This document shows positions 35,457 to 44,589 of a DNA stretch of 64,000 bases, in pieces. The first letter of the stretch is position 1. Every line of letters starts with the position of its first letter. Below the pieces are notes generated by a model. It was given only the letters and a program-made list of their open reading frames with translations. It made no database searches and was not told the DNA's origin. A program made the position numbers and the translations under genes. Location of the stretch: contig CAWUFC020000001.1 in the NCBI GenBank assembly GCA_963921335.3, positions 372,001 through 436,000 on the forward strand, given 5' to 3'. The DNA is from CAWUFC02 sp963921335 (GTDB lineage Bacteria > Pseudomonadota > Gammaproteobacteria > Pseudomonadales > Halieaceae).

Positions 35457-37162
35457 CGCTGAACTGAAGGCGCGACGCGCATCACCTCTTCAATAGTAGT
35501 TTCGCCGTTGGCAACCCGTGTTGCGCCACTCAGGCGCAAGGTGCGCATACCTTCTTTCATGGCCAGTTTGCGAATCTGATCTGTGTCCGTGTGGGTCTGC
35601 ACCAGTTCCTGCACTTCAGGTGACATCACCAACACCTCATAGATACCCTGGCGGCCAACATAACCCGTGTCCCTGCACGCCTGGCAACCCACAGGGCGAT
35701 AGACTTTTTCAGGCGGCTTGACCTTCCAGGGCGCCGTCAGCTGCCGCCAGGCATCAATGTCCACCTCAGCTTCTTCCTTGCAGTTGGGGCAAAGTATACG
35801 CACCAGACGCTGGGCCATGACGCCCCGCACTGTCGCCTTGATCAGGTAAGCCGGCACACCCAGTTCCAGCAATCTGGTAATGGCATTGGGGCTGTCATTG
35901 GTATGCAGAGTGGAAATCACCAGGTGCCCGGTCAGGGCTGCCTGCACCGCCATCTCTGCTGTTTCCAGGTCCCGAATCTCACCGACCATAATAATGTCCG
36001 GATCCTGCCGCATCAGTGCGCGCACGCCAGTGCTGAAATCCAGGTCAATCTGGTGATTCACCTGCATCTGGTTGAAGGCACCTTCTACCATCTCGATCGG
36101 ATCTTCGATCGTGCACACATTCACTTCCGGTGTGGCCAGCTGCCGCAGGGTGGAATATAGGGTAGTGGTTTTACCCGACCCGGTGGGTCCCGTGACCAGA
36201 ACTATCCCGTGGCCCATATCATTCATGCCGTGCCAGCGCCGCAGATCGTCGTTCGCCAGACCCAGCTGCTCGAAACTCTTCTGCAACACCTCGGGGTCGA
36301 AGATTCTCATGACCAGCTTTTCACCGAAGGCGGTGGGCAAGGTGGACAGGCGCAGCTCGACTTCATTGCCTTCCGGGCTACGGGTTTTCAAACGCCCGTC
36401 CTGGGGGCGGCGTTTTTCAGCCACATCCATGCGGGCGAGAATTTTGAAACGACTGCTGACCGCAGCGGCAACCTGCTGGGGCAGTTCGTAGACCTGATAC
36501 AACACCCCATCAATGCGAAAACGTACGTTACCCACGTCTCGCCGAGGCTCGATGTGAATATCACTGGCTCGCTGCTCAAACGCGTACTGCAACAACCAAT
36601 CGACAATGTTAACGATGTGCTGGTCGTTGGCGTCGGGCTCTTTCATGGAACCCAGTTCGAGCATGGACTCCAAGTTGGTAATGCCCTGGGCAGCGCTGCC
36701 GCGACCGCCTTTGGCGTGAGCACCACTGACCGAGCGTGCCATGGTATAAAACTCGGCAGTGTGCCGGACGATATCGCGGGGATCGGCTAGCACTCGTTTG
36801 ATGGGCTTGCGCAGCACGTGCTCGAGGTTGGCTTCCCAGCTCGACATCCAGGGCTCCGCGCTGGCAATCACTACCTCTGAATCATTGACCTCGACCGCGA
36901 GTATTTTGTGACGCTGAGCAAAAGCCAGCGACATCACTTCAGCGATGGCACTGACATTGATCTTTAGGGGATCGATCTGATACACCGGCTGACCACTGTC
37001 TTCACTCAACCATTGCAGCAGCGTGTCCATATCCAGCTGCCGCCCACTGCGAGCATCCGTCAACTTCTGTTCTGTCAGGAAAACCAGCGGATGCACACTG
37101 CCGGCATTAACATCGGCCAGGCTCGAGACATCGGTATCCTTGAGCACGCCTGATCCATGCAA
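35453..37162 (-). CDS. GspE/PilB-family secretion ATPase, orphan, N-terminus possibly truncated by an amber codon
   Basis: A 569-residue protein read from TTG 37162. It has an N-terminal GspE_N-like domain (about 50-135) and a RecA-type ATPase. Walker A is GPTGSGKTT (325-333), the Asp box is CTIEDPIEMVEG, Walker B is IIMVGEIRDLETAE, and the His box is STLHTND. A zinc-binding pair of motifs, CPNC and CQAC, follows. No other type II or type IV pilus gene is in the window. Upstream the same frame continues as MATTFGAQRIERNLD, TAG (37181-37183), then RSLLEEL. This looks like one native N-terminus with a single stop inside it. The gene may therefore be truncated or restart at the TTG. Confidence 0.85.
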   Translation of the reverse strand: MHGSGVLKDTDVSSLADVNAGSVHPLVFLTEQKLTDARSGRQLDMDTLLQWLSEDSGQPVYQIDPLKINVSAIAEVMSLAFAQRHKILAVEVNDSEVVIASAEPWMSSWEANLEHVLRKPIKRVLADPRDIVRHTAEFYTMARSVSGAHAKGGRGSAAQGITNLESMLELGSMKEPDANDQHIVNIVDWLLQYAFEQRASDIHIEPRRDVGNVRFRIDGVLYQVYELPQQVAAAVSSRFKILARMDVAEKRRPQDGRLKTRSPEGNEVELRLSTLPTAFGEKLVMRIFDPEVLQKSFEQLGLANDDLRRWHGMNDMGHGIVLVTGPTGSGKTTTLYSTLRQLATPEVNVCTIEDPIEMVEGAFNQMQVNHQIDLDFSTGVRALMRQDPDIIMVGEIRDLETAEMAVQAALTGHLVISTLHTNDSPNAITRLLELGVPAYLIKATVRGVMAQRLVRILCPNCKEEAEVDIDAWRQLTAPWKVKPPEKVYRPVGCQACRDTGYVGRQGIYEVLVMSPEVQELVQTHTDTDQIRKLAMKEGMRTLRLSGATRVANGETTIEEVMRVAPSVQR

Positions 37163-37422
37163 TTCTTCGAGCAGGCTGCGCTAATCCAGATTGCGCTCTA
37201 TTCGCTGTGCACCAAAGGTGGTTGCCATGGTCTTTTCAAGCTCCATTCGAGGCGTTTTGCCAGCATTCATGCTACCACAGGGGCGCTGTGAATCGACGTT
37301 GTGTAACAGTGTGCAGTAGCCGGATTTCAGCCTATACTTCGCCCACCAAGGTTCCTGGTCGACCACGCGAGACGAGCGGACGTGTACCAAGAATAATTAA
37401 CTTTCCGCGCCGGAGTATTTAA

Positions 37423-38703
37423 GTGGACATCATTGCTGAGTATGGGCACATCCTGCTCATCCTTGCCTGCCTGTTTGGGTTCTTTATGGCCTGGGGTGTT
37501 GGCGCTAACGACGTTGCCAACGCCATGGGTACATCGGTTGGCTCGCGCGCCCTGACTGTCAAGCAAGCCATTCTCATCGCAGTTGTCTTTGAATTCATGG
37601 GTGCCTACCTCGCAGGGGGTGAAGTCACCGGCACAATACGCAAGGGCATTATCGACCCGGCGGTCATGGCGGGGACACCGGAACTGCTGGTGTACGGAAT
37701 GCTCTCGGCACTACTGGCCGCAGCGATCTGGCTACTGATCGCCAGCATGATGGGCTGGCCGGTGTCTACGACCCACTCCATCGTTGGCGCGATTGTGGGC
37801 TTCGCTGCGGTGGGTATTTCCCCCGAGGTGGTGCAATGGGGAAAAGTCGGTTCTATCGTTGCCAGTTGGGTGGTATCTCCGCTGCTTGCGGGCACCATTT
37901 CCTATCTGTTGTTCGTCAGCGTTCAGAAGTTGATCCTGGACACAGACGATCCCTTTAACCGCGCCAAGCGTTACATCCCCATGTATATGTGGGCGGTTGG
38001 TTTCATGATTTCCATGGTGACGCTGCTCAAGGGTCTCAAACACGTGGGACTGGAAATCGATCTCGGCCTCGGCTCAAAGTTAGCCAATGCCCTGCCCATC
38101 AGCGCTGCGGTTGGTCTGGTGGTAGCCCTGTTTGGAGCCAGCCTCCTGAGCCGGATTAAAGACCAGAGCGATAAGGGTGAACACCGTTTCGACAGTGTCG
38201 AGCGAGTGTTTGCCATTCTCATGATCTTTACCGCTTGCGCCATGGCCTTCGCCCATGGCTCCAACGATGTGGCCAATGCGGTAGGTCCGCTGGCCGCCGT
38301 TGTCAGTACCGTGCAATCCGGCGGCGAGATCGCAGCCAAATCAGCCATGCCCTGGTGGATTCTATTGCTAGGTGGCGGCGGTATCGTAGTAGGCCTCGCC
38401 ACCTATGGTTTCCGTGTCATGGCAACAGTAGGCCGCAAAATTACACAGCTGACGCCCAGCCGAGGTTTCGCGGCAGAGCTGGGTGCGGCCTCAACCGTTG
38501 TGATCGCTTCGGCCGGTGGCCTGCCCATCTCAACGACACATACGCTGGTCGGCGCGGTGCTGGGTGTGGGCCTCGCTCGCGGCATTGCCGCTCTCAACCT
38601 GAGAGTCATTGGCACGATCTTCGCCTCCTGGCTGGTGACACTGCCGGCAGGTGCCGGACTCGCCATTCTGTTTTTCTATATGTTCAAATTCACTCTCGGC
38701 TAG
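37423..38703 (+). CDS. PiT-family inorganic phosphate transporter
   Basis: A 426-residue polytopic protein. It has the two inverted PHO-4 signature repeats, GVGANDVANAMGTSVGSRAL near the N-terminus and GSNDVANAVGPLAAV near residue 285, and STTHS/STTHT motifs. It imports phosphate with H+ or Na+. The GTG at 37423 is preceded by CGGAG at a good distance, and a -10-like TATACT lies at 37333-37338. No DUF47 (PhoU-like) partner gene, often paired with PiT transporters, is adjacent. Confidence 0.93.
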   Translation: MDIIAEYGHILLILACLFGFFMAWGVGANDVANAMGTSVGSRALTVKQAILIAVVFEFMGAYLAGGEVTGTIRKGIIDPAVMAGTPELLVYGMLSALLAAAIWLLIASMMGWPVSTTHSIVGAIVGFAAVGISPEVVQWGKVGSIVASWVVSPLLAGTISYLLFVSVQKLILDTDDPFNRAKRYIPMYMWAVGFMISMVTLLKGLKHVGLEIDLGLGSKLANALPISAAVGLVVALFGASLLSRIKDQSDKGEHRFDSVERVFAILMIFTACAMAFAHGSNDVANAVGPLAAVVSTVQSGGEIAAKSAMPWWILLLGGGGIVVGLATYGFRVMATVGRKITQLTPSRGFAAELGAASTVVIASAGGLPISTTHTLVGAVLGVGLARGIAALNLRVIGTIFASWLVTLPAGAGLAILFFYMFKFTLG

Positions 38704-38728
38704 GCAGGCTGCACCCGGCTGGCCTACA

Positions 38729-38744
38729 CTGGGCTAATGCCCAG
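38729..38744 (+). terminator. Short stem-loop after the phosphate transporter gene
   Basis: CTGGGC-TAAT-GCCCAG is a perfect 6-bp stem with a 4-base loop, 25 bases after the transporter stop. No T-tract follows, so termination is uncertain. Confidence 0.35.
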
Positions 38745-38902
38745 CTATAGCCTATCCGGACCAATAGAACTTCTCGCTGCCCCGATCACCAGCGCCACAA
38801 AGTGTGGCTGGGTCTGGACAAACCCGGCGTCGCACTGGGCCAGTTCACCCCCTGCATCGAACTACTGCGGCAGTTCATCAGACACTTCCGCCTGGAGCCA
38901 CA

Positions 38903-40375
38903 ATGAGCAATGAATCCGGAAGCGGTATCAACTATCAGGAAACTGAGGCTGGCTACTTCGAGCAACGCAACCTAAAACGCTATGCAGGTGCCTGGTCACT
39001 GTGGGCACTAGGCGTTGGGGCCGTTATATCCGGCGATTTCTTCGGCTGGAACTTCGGCCTCGCGGTGGGCGGCTTCGGCGGACTGTTGCTGGCCACCATT
39101 GTGATTGCGATCATGTATGTGGGTATGTGTTACTCCATCGCCGAGATGTCCCCGGCACTGCCCCACACCGGCGGCGCCTATTCCTTCGGCCGCACTGCAA
39201 TGGGCCCCTGGGGCGGCTTTATCACCGGCCTCGGCGAAAATATGGAGTATGTACTTACTCCGGCTGTAATCGTTGTGGGCATTGGCGGCTACATGGGTGC
39301 CATCTTCAATGATCTGTTTGGGCTGAGTATTCCATCGCCGATGTGGTGGCTGCTGGCTTACTGCATGTTCGTCGGCCTCAATATCGTCGGGGTGGAGGCC
39401 ACTTTTCGCTTCACCGTGGTCATCACCACTGTCGCCCTGGCGATCCTTGTTGTGTTCTGGATCGGTGCACTACCCCTGTTCAGCCTGGAGTTCGCACTCA
39501 ACATCGAGCCCGAGGCGGGCAATGACCGCTGGCTCCCCTTTGGCTGGTCGGGGGTGGCTCAATGCCTGCCCTTTGCGATCTGGTTCTATCTGGCCATCGA
39601 GCAACTGCCATTGGCAGCGGAAGAATCCCACGACCCTCAGCGGGACATGCCACGCGGACTGCTGTGGGGCATCCTCACGCTGATTATTGCCTCGGTGCTT
39701 ACCCTGTTCCTGAACTCCGGTATTCCGCCGGGCGCCGCGGCAGTCGGTCAGTCAGACGAGCCGCTGTTCCTTGGTTTCAAGGCCATCTTCGGTGATGGCA
39801 TGGGTGCTTCCCTGCTGGCATTGCTGGCAGTCGCGGGCCTGATCGCCAGCTTTCACACCATCATCTATGCCTATGGCCGCAATATTTACTCGCTGTCACG
39901 GGCGGGCTATTTCCCGCGATGGTTATCTTTGACTCACCAGAGCCGCAAGACACCCCATATCGCGCTCATCGCCGGGGCCGTCATTGGTTATCTGGTCGCC
40001 CTGCTGATCGAGTACAGCGAGCGCTGGTTCACAGGCGTTCCCGTGGGTGCGGTGCTGCTGAACATGGCCGTGTTCGGCGCGGTGATCGCCTACATCATGC
40101 AGATGATCGCCTTTGTGCTGTTGCGGCGTAACTTCCCGGAACTGGAGCGCCCATATCGCAGCCCACTGGGTAACGCCGGTGCCGCAGTGGCGGGTCTGAT
40201 CGCACTGATCACCCTGGTATTTCTGTTCCTGAACCCGGATTTTCGGCCCGGCGTCATCGGCTGTGCGATCTGGTTTGGGGCAGGTCTGCTGTACTTTGGA
40301 CTGTACGGTCGCAAGCGACTGGTGTACTCCCCCGAAGAAGAATTTGCTGCCAAACAGCGCGGACAGCGATCCTGA
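38903..40375 (+). CDS. APC-superfamily permease (ethanolamine/amino acid permease-like)
   Basis: A 490-residue transporter with about 12 membrane helices. The segment GVGAVISGDFFGWNFGLAVGGFGGLL in helix 1-2 and PHTGGAYSFGRTAMGP resemble the ethanolamine permease (EAT) branch more than general amino acid permeases. The ATG at 38903 is chosen because GGAG precedes it by 7 bases; the frame is open upstream to 38804 but reads unlike protein. The 199 bases before it hold a stem-loop and no gene I can defend. No ethanolamine ammonia-lyase or glutamine-synthetase-type gene is adjacent, so the substrate is uncertain. Confidence 0.85.
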   Translation: MSNESGSGINYQETEAGYFEQRNLKRYAGAWSLWALGVGAVISGDFFGWNFGLAVGGFGGLLLATIVIAIMYVGMCYSIAEMSPALPHTGGAYSFGRTAMGPWGGFITGLGENMEYVLTPAVIVVGIGGYMGAIFNDLFGLSIPSPMWWLLAYCMFVGLNIVGVEATFRFTVVITTVALAILVVFWIGALPLFSLEFALNIEPEAGNDRWLPFGWSGVAQCLPFAIWFYLAIEQLPLAAEESHDPQRDMPRGLLWGILTLIIASVLTLFLNSGIPPGAAAVGQSDEPLFLGFKAIFGDGMGASLLALLAVAGLIASFHTIIYAYGRNIYSLSRAGYFPRWLSLTHQSRKTPHIALIAGAVIGYLVALLIEYSERWFTGVPVGAVLLNMAVFGAVIAYIMQMIAFVLLRRNFPELERPYRSPLGNAGAAVAGLIALITLVFLFLNPDFRPGVIGCAIWFGAGLLYFGLYGRKRLVYSPEEEFAAKQRGQRS

Positions 40376-40452
40376 ATTGTAAATTGTTGCCATTGTGTCG
40401 GACTTGGCCTATTGGGTAACCTAGGCAATTCTTTAGATTTCAAGCAGTTAGC

Positions 40453-41769
40453 ATGAGCAAGGACAGGCGCGACAATATCCGCCGGTTCCGGGATAGTGCA
40501 CCCTACATCAACGCACACCGGGGCAAGACCTTCGTACTCGTCTTTGATGGCGCGGCTGCCCAGCACGCAAATTTTGCCAACATCATTCATGACATCGCGC
40601 TGCTCAACAGTCTCGGAGTCCGGCTTGTGCTCATTCATGGCTCCAGGCCACAGATCGAGCAGCGTTTGCAGTCAGCCGGGCTACCCAGCGAGTTTCACGA
40701 AGGCATGCGCATCACCAGCAGCGAGGCCATGCTGCATGTCACCGACGCGGCAGGCTCTCTGCGAGCGCAGTTTGAATCGGTACTGTCGATGGGCCTCCCC
40801 AACTCACCCATGCAGGGTGCCGCAATCAGGGTCTGCAGTGGCAATTTTGTTGGCGCCAAACCCATCGGTATTGTCGACGGGGTAGATTTCCACCACACCG
40901 GCAGGGTGCGCTCCATTGATACGGTTGGCATTCATGGCAACCTGGCGGCCGGTTCGGTGGTGCTATTGTCACCGCTGGGCTATTCGCGCACCGGCGAGAT
41001 TTTTAATTTGTCCCTGGAGGACATTGCAATACATACCGCCGCAGAGATTGGTGCCGACAAGTTGGTTCTGTTTGGCACAGATTCAGGCATCCGCGATACC
41101 AACGGTGAGCTGGTGCGCCAATGCGACCTGGCCCAGGCCCTCGATCTTCTGAAGGACATCAGCGACTCGGAGCAAGCTCGGCTGCTGCGCTGCGCACGAC
41201 AAGCCTGCCAAGCGGGTGTGCCCCGCGCTCAGATCATCTCCCACCAGGAGGACTGTGCACTACTGGAAGAATTGTTTACCCACGATGGCAGCGGCACCCT
41301 GGTGGGCCCCGATAATTATGAACAGGCACGTCGCGCCAATATTGAAGATATCGGCGGCATCCTCGAGCTGATAGAACCCCTTGAAAGAGAGGGCATACTA
41401 CTGAAGCGCTCTCGGGAATTGCTGGAAACAGAGATTTCCCACTTCCGGGTGCTGGAACGGGACGGTCGCGTCATTGCGGTGGCCGCGCTGTATCCCTATC
41501 CGGAGCATGCCAGTGGCGAAATTGCCTGTATCGTGACCCACCCCGATTACCAGGGCGGGCAACGCGGGCAACGGCTGTTGCAGGAGCTTGAAGCAGAGGC
41601 CGCCCAAGTCGGTTTATCCCAGGTTTTTGTACTGACCACACAAACCGCACACTGGTTTGTGGAGCAGGGCTTTGTCGAGACAGCGCTGGATAAACTGCCC
41701 GAACAGAAGCAGTCTCTGTACAACCTGCAGCGCAATTCCAAGGTGTTTACCAAAACCCTGCGCAACTAG
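40453..41769 (+). CDS. argA: N-acetylglutamate synthase (amino-acid N-acetyltransferase)
   Basis: A 438-residue protein with an N-terminal amino-acid-kinase-like domain (about 20-285, FVLVFDGAAAQH and LVLIHGSRPQIE) and a C-terminal GNAT domain (about 300-435, with acetyl-CoA loop YQGGQRGQRLLQELE). This is the bacterial ArgA form that makes N-acetylglutamate, the first step of arginine synthesis. The N-terminal domain normally binds arginine for feedback inhibition. Confidence 0.95.
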   Translation: MSKDRRDNIRRFRDSAPYINAHRGKTFVLVFDGAAAQHANFANIIHDIALLNSLGVRLVLIHGSRPQIEQRLQSAGLPSEFHEGMRITSSEAMLHVTDAAGSLRAQFESVLSMGLPNSPMQGAAIRVCSGNFVGAKPIGIVDGVDFHHTGRVRSIDTVGIHGNLAAGSVVLLSPLGYSRTGEIFNLSLEDIAIHTAAEIGADKLVLFGTDSGIRDTNGELVRQCDLAQALDLLKDISDSEQARLLRCARQACQAGVPRAQIISHQEDCALLEELFTHDGSGTLVGPDNYEQARRANIEDIGGILELIEPLEREGILLKRSRELLETEISHFRVLERDGRVIAVAALYPYPEHASGEIACIVTHPDYQGGQRGQRLLQELEAEAAQVGLSQVFVLTTQTAHWFVEQGFVETALDKLPEQKQSLYNLQRNSKVFTKTLRN

Positions 41770-41797
41770 CGCAAGCCCCTGTCAGCACTGGCTTTTG

Positions 41798-41806
41798 TGC
41801 TATAGT
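41798..41806 (+). promoter_or_regulatory. Possible extended -10 promoter of ilvD
   Basis: TGC-TATAGT (TG at 41798-41799, hexamer 41801-41806) fits an extended -10 element about 40 bases before the ilvD ATG. No good -35 is present. Confidence 0.35.
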
Positions 41807-41844
41807 TGCCGCCCTTTGAAAGCAGCACCCCAGCAGGTTTAAGC

Positions 41845-43680
41845 ATGCCCGAGTATCGTTCCAAGACCTCCACCCATGGTCGCAACATGGCAGGGGCCCG
41901 CGCACTGTGGCGCGCCACTGGCATGAAAGATGAGGATTTTCAGAAGCCCATCATCGCCGTGGTCAATTCCTTCACCCAGTTTGTGCCCGGGCACGTTCAT
42001 CTCAAGGATCTCGGCCAACTGGTGGCAAGGGAAATTGAGAAGTCCGGCGGGGTCGCCAAAGAGTTCAATACCATCGCCGTGGACGATGGCATTGCCATGG
42101 GACACGATGGCATGCTCTACAGCCTGCCATCCCGGGACATTATCTCTGACTCTGTGGAATACATGGTCAATGCCCACTGTGCCGACGCCATGGTCTGCAT
42201 CTCCAATTGCGACAAAATCACCCCAGGGATGCTCAACGCCGCCATGCGCCTGAATATTCCGGTGATCTTTGTGTCGGGCGGTCCCATGGAAGCGGGTAAG
42301 ACAAAACTGTCCGAGAACAAACTGGACCTGATCGACGCCATGGTGATCGCTGCGGACGATGATGCCGACGATGAAACCGTGGCCGAATACGAACGCTCTG
42401 CCTGCCCCACCTGTGGCAGCTGCTCCGGCATGTTCACCGCCAACTCCATGAACTGCCTGACTGAAGCCATTGGCCTGTCACTACCTGGCAATGGCTCTAC
42501 CCTCGCCACCCACGCCGACCGCGAACAATTATTCCTGCGCGCAGGCCAGGAAATTGTCGGCCTGGCCAAGCGCTACTACGAGGGCAATGACGAGTCAGTA
42601 TTGCCACGCAATATAGGCAGCAAGAAGGCTTTTGAGAATGCCATGGCCCTGGACATTGCTATGGGCGGCTCCACCAATACCATCCTGCACCTGCTGGCCG
42701 CCGCCCAGGAAGCCGAGCTGGATTTCACCATGGCGGATATCGACCGCATGTCACGCAAGGTACCGCAATTGTGCAAAGTGGCACCCAGCACGCCCCAATA
42801 CCACATGGAGGACGTGCACCGCGCCGGCGGCATCATGGCTATCCTCGGTGAAATCGATCGCGCAGGCCTGCTGCACCGGGATTGCCCGACTGTTCACAGT
42901 CCTACCATCGGCGATGCTATAGATAACTGGGACATCATGTGCACCGACGATGAGGCGGTACACACATTCTATGCCGCAGGGCCTGCAGGCATTCCCACCC
43001 AGACCGCCTTCAGCCAGGATACCCGCTGGCCCAGCCTGGACAACGACCGTGCCAATGGCTGTATCCGCTCGCTGGAAAATGCCTTCTCCCTTGAAGGCGG
43101 TCTGGCGGTCCTATTCGGCAATATCGCCGAAAACGGCCGTGTGGTGAAAACGGCAGGTGTCGACGACAGCATCCTCGTGTTTGAAGGCCCCGCCTATGTC
43201 TGTGAGAGCCAGGAAGATGCGGTTGCCGCCATACTCGATGATAAAGTGAAAGCTGGGGACGTGGTCATCGTGCGCTACGAGGGCCCCAAAGGCGGACCCG
43301 GTATGCAGGAAATGCTGTACCCAACCAGCTACATCAAGTCAAAAGGTCTGGGGAAAGCCTGTGCGCTTTTGACCGACGGCCGTTTCTCAGGCGGAACCTC
43401 TGGCTTGTCCATCGGACACGCCTCACCGGAGGCCGCTGCTGGCGGCGCGATCGGACTGGTGCAGCAAGGCGACATGATCAAGATCAACATCCCCGAGCGC
43501 AGCATCAACGTGGACCTCAGTGATGAAGAGCTTGCTGCTCGCCGCGCTGCCCAGGACGAGAAAGGCTGGAAGCCAGTGAAGGCACGCCCGCGTAAAGTCA
43601 GCGCTGCACTGAGAGCTTACGCCATGATGGCGACCAGTGCGGACCGCGGCGCGGTCAGGGATTTATCTCAACTGGACTAG
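41845..43680 (+). CDS. ilvD: Dihydroxy-acid dehydratase
   Basis: A 611-residue enzyme of normal length. The iron-sulfur and active-site cysteines are in CISNCDKITPGM and CPTCGSCSGMFTANSMNCL, and DGRFSGGTSGLSIGHASPEAA is near the C-terminus. It dehydrates dihydroxyisovalerate and dihydroxymethylvalerate in valine and isoleucine synthesis. The ATG at 41845 (MPEYRSKTSTHGRNMAGAR) matches the usual start; an in-frame ATG at 41806 is less likely. It is convergent with the lipoprotein gene, 13 bases apart. Confidence 0.97.
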   Translation: MPEYRSKTSTHGRNMAGARALWRATGMKDEDFQKPIIAVVNSFTQFVPGHVHLKDLGQLVAREIEKSGGVAKEFNTIAVDDGIAMGHDGMLYSLPSRDIISDSVEYMVNAHCADAMVCISNCDKITPGMLNAAMRLNIPVIFVSGGPMEAGKTKLSENKLDLIDAMVIAADDDADDETVAEYERSACPTCGSCSGMFTANSMNCLTEAIGLSLPGNGSTLATHADREQLFLRAGQEIVGLAKRYYEGNDESVLPRNIGSKKAFENAMALDIAMGGSTNTILHLLAAAQEAELDFTMADIDRMSRKVPQLCKVAPSTPQYHMEDVHRAGGIMAILGEIDRAGLLHRDCPTVHSPTIGDAIDNWDIMCTDDEAVHTFYAAGPAGIPTQTAFSQDTRWPSLDNDRANGCIRSLENAFSLEGGLAVLFGNIAENGRVVKTAGVDDSILVFEGPAYVCESQEDAVAAILDDKVKAGDVVIVRYEGPKGGPGMQEMLYPTSYIKSKGLGKACALLTDGRFSGGTSGLSIGHASPEAAAGGAIGLVQQGDMIKINIPERSINVDLSDEELAARRAAQDEKGWKPVKARPRKVSAALRAYAMMATSADRGAVRDLSQLD

Positions 43681-43693
43681 TTCAGTCAGCTGG

Positions 43694-44530
43694 CTATGCC
43701 TGTGCGATCAGTATGTTGAGGTCGCGTCGGTATTTGTCGATCTCTTTGCGCAAGCGCTGATCCTGTTTATCACTGCGCAGGTTCAGAGCCTCTGCGATGG
43801 CGCGGTAAATCACCGCTTCATTGTGCGCGTATGCGGTTTGGTATTCTGAGCTGTGATTCTCTTCCCGATTGGCAAGCGCCTGACGTAACGCATCCCGCCA
43901 ACCCGGTTCGCGCTGCAGGAAGACCTCCATCTCGTCGAGCCAGTGCGCACGTTCCGCCAACCAGCTGGCATCGAAGCGGGTCATCTCTCCGGCCGCTCTG
44001 CGCAGAGCCTGCTTCTGCTCATCGCTGAGTCGGCCCATCAGGTCACGCAGATTTTCCTCGAGATTGTCATAGCTGTAATCGACAAACTCTTCCTCATTGC
44101 GGCCCAGGTATTCCTCCTCCAGTTCCAGCTGCTCATCGCGCAACTTCTGCAGGAACTCCTGTATCTGCTCATCGCTAAGCTGCTCACCCAGATCAAACAG
44201 CAGGGGCAGTGTACGCGCCTCAAGGCGCTCATAGGCCAATAAGAATTCGTCCGCCCAGGCTCGTACAGTAGCTGGACTGATCTCTTCGTCGAGATCAGTG
44301 TCCACGCGGTCGAGGATCACAATGTAGCTCTGCAGTTCCTCTTCGCGATGCCAGGACAACACCGGCAGTAAGTCTTCTTTGAAGGCACGCTTCTGATCCC
44401 GGGTGAGGTCAACATACCCACCCATATACCAGGGAATCAGCCAATCCAGCTGATTATATAGAAAGGTGCTGCTGCAACCGCTAATCAGCCAGCAACACAA
44501 TGCCACCAATGTCAGTCTCAATCGCTTCAT
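43694..44530 (-). CDS. DUF6279-family lipoprotein
   Basis: A 278-residue protein. A signal peptide ends in the lipobox LISGC (Cys about residue 19), so it is a lipoprotein, probably of the outer membrane. The rest is highly charged and helical (many EE, RR and DEQ runs). STFLYNQLDWLIPWYMGGYVDLTRDQK, just after the lipid site, is the family hallmark. Function unknown. It lies 59 bases downstream of the diguanylate cyclase gene on the same strand. Confidence 0.85.
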   Translation of the reverse strand: MKRLRLTLVALCCWLISGCSSTFLYNQLDWLIPWYMGGYVDLTRDQKRAFKEDLLPVLSWHREEELQSYIVILDRVDTDLDEEISPATVRAWADEFLLAYERLEARTLPLLFDLGEQLSDEQIQEFLQKLRDEQLELEEEYLGRNEEEFVDYSYDNLEENLRDLMGRLSDEQKQALRRAAGEMTRFDASWLAERAHWLDEMEVFLQREPGWRDALRQALANREENHSSEYQTAYAHNEAVIYRAIAEALNLRSDKQDQRLRKEIDKYRRDLNILIAQA

Positions 44531-44589
44531 GATTTGCCTGCGCTTTGACTGGATACGTCGATTAAAGCCTAGCAGATTGGCCCTGGCAA

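Noticed and set aside
37181..37390. Separate small gene of up to 69 codons upstream of the GspE-like ATPase
   Set aside because: Only its last 15-20 codons look protein-like, and these are in frame with the ATPase across one TAG. They are better explained as the ATPase's own N-terminus.
38745..38902. Open frame ending LGQFTPCIELLRQFIRHFRLEPQ just before the permease ATG
   Set aside because: It reads somewhat like a protein C-terminus but has a stop upstream and no start. I cannot link it to a family, so it may be a decayed remnant or chance.
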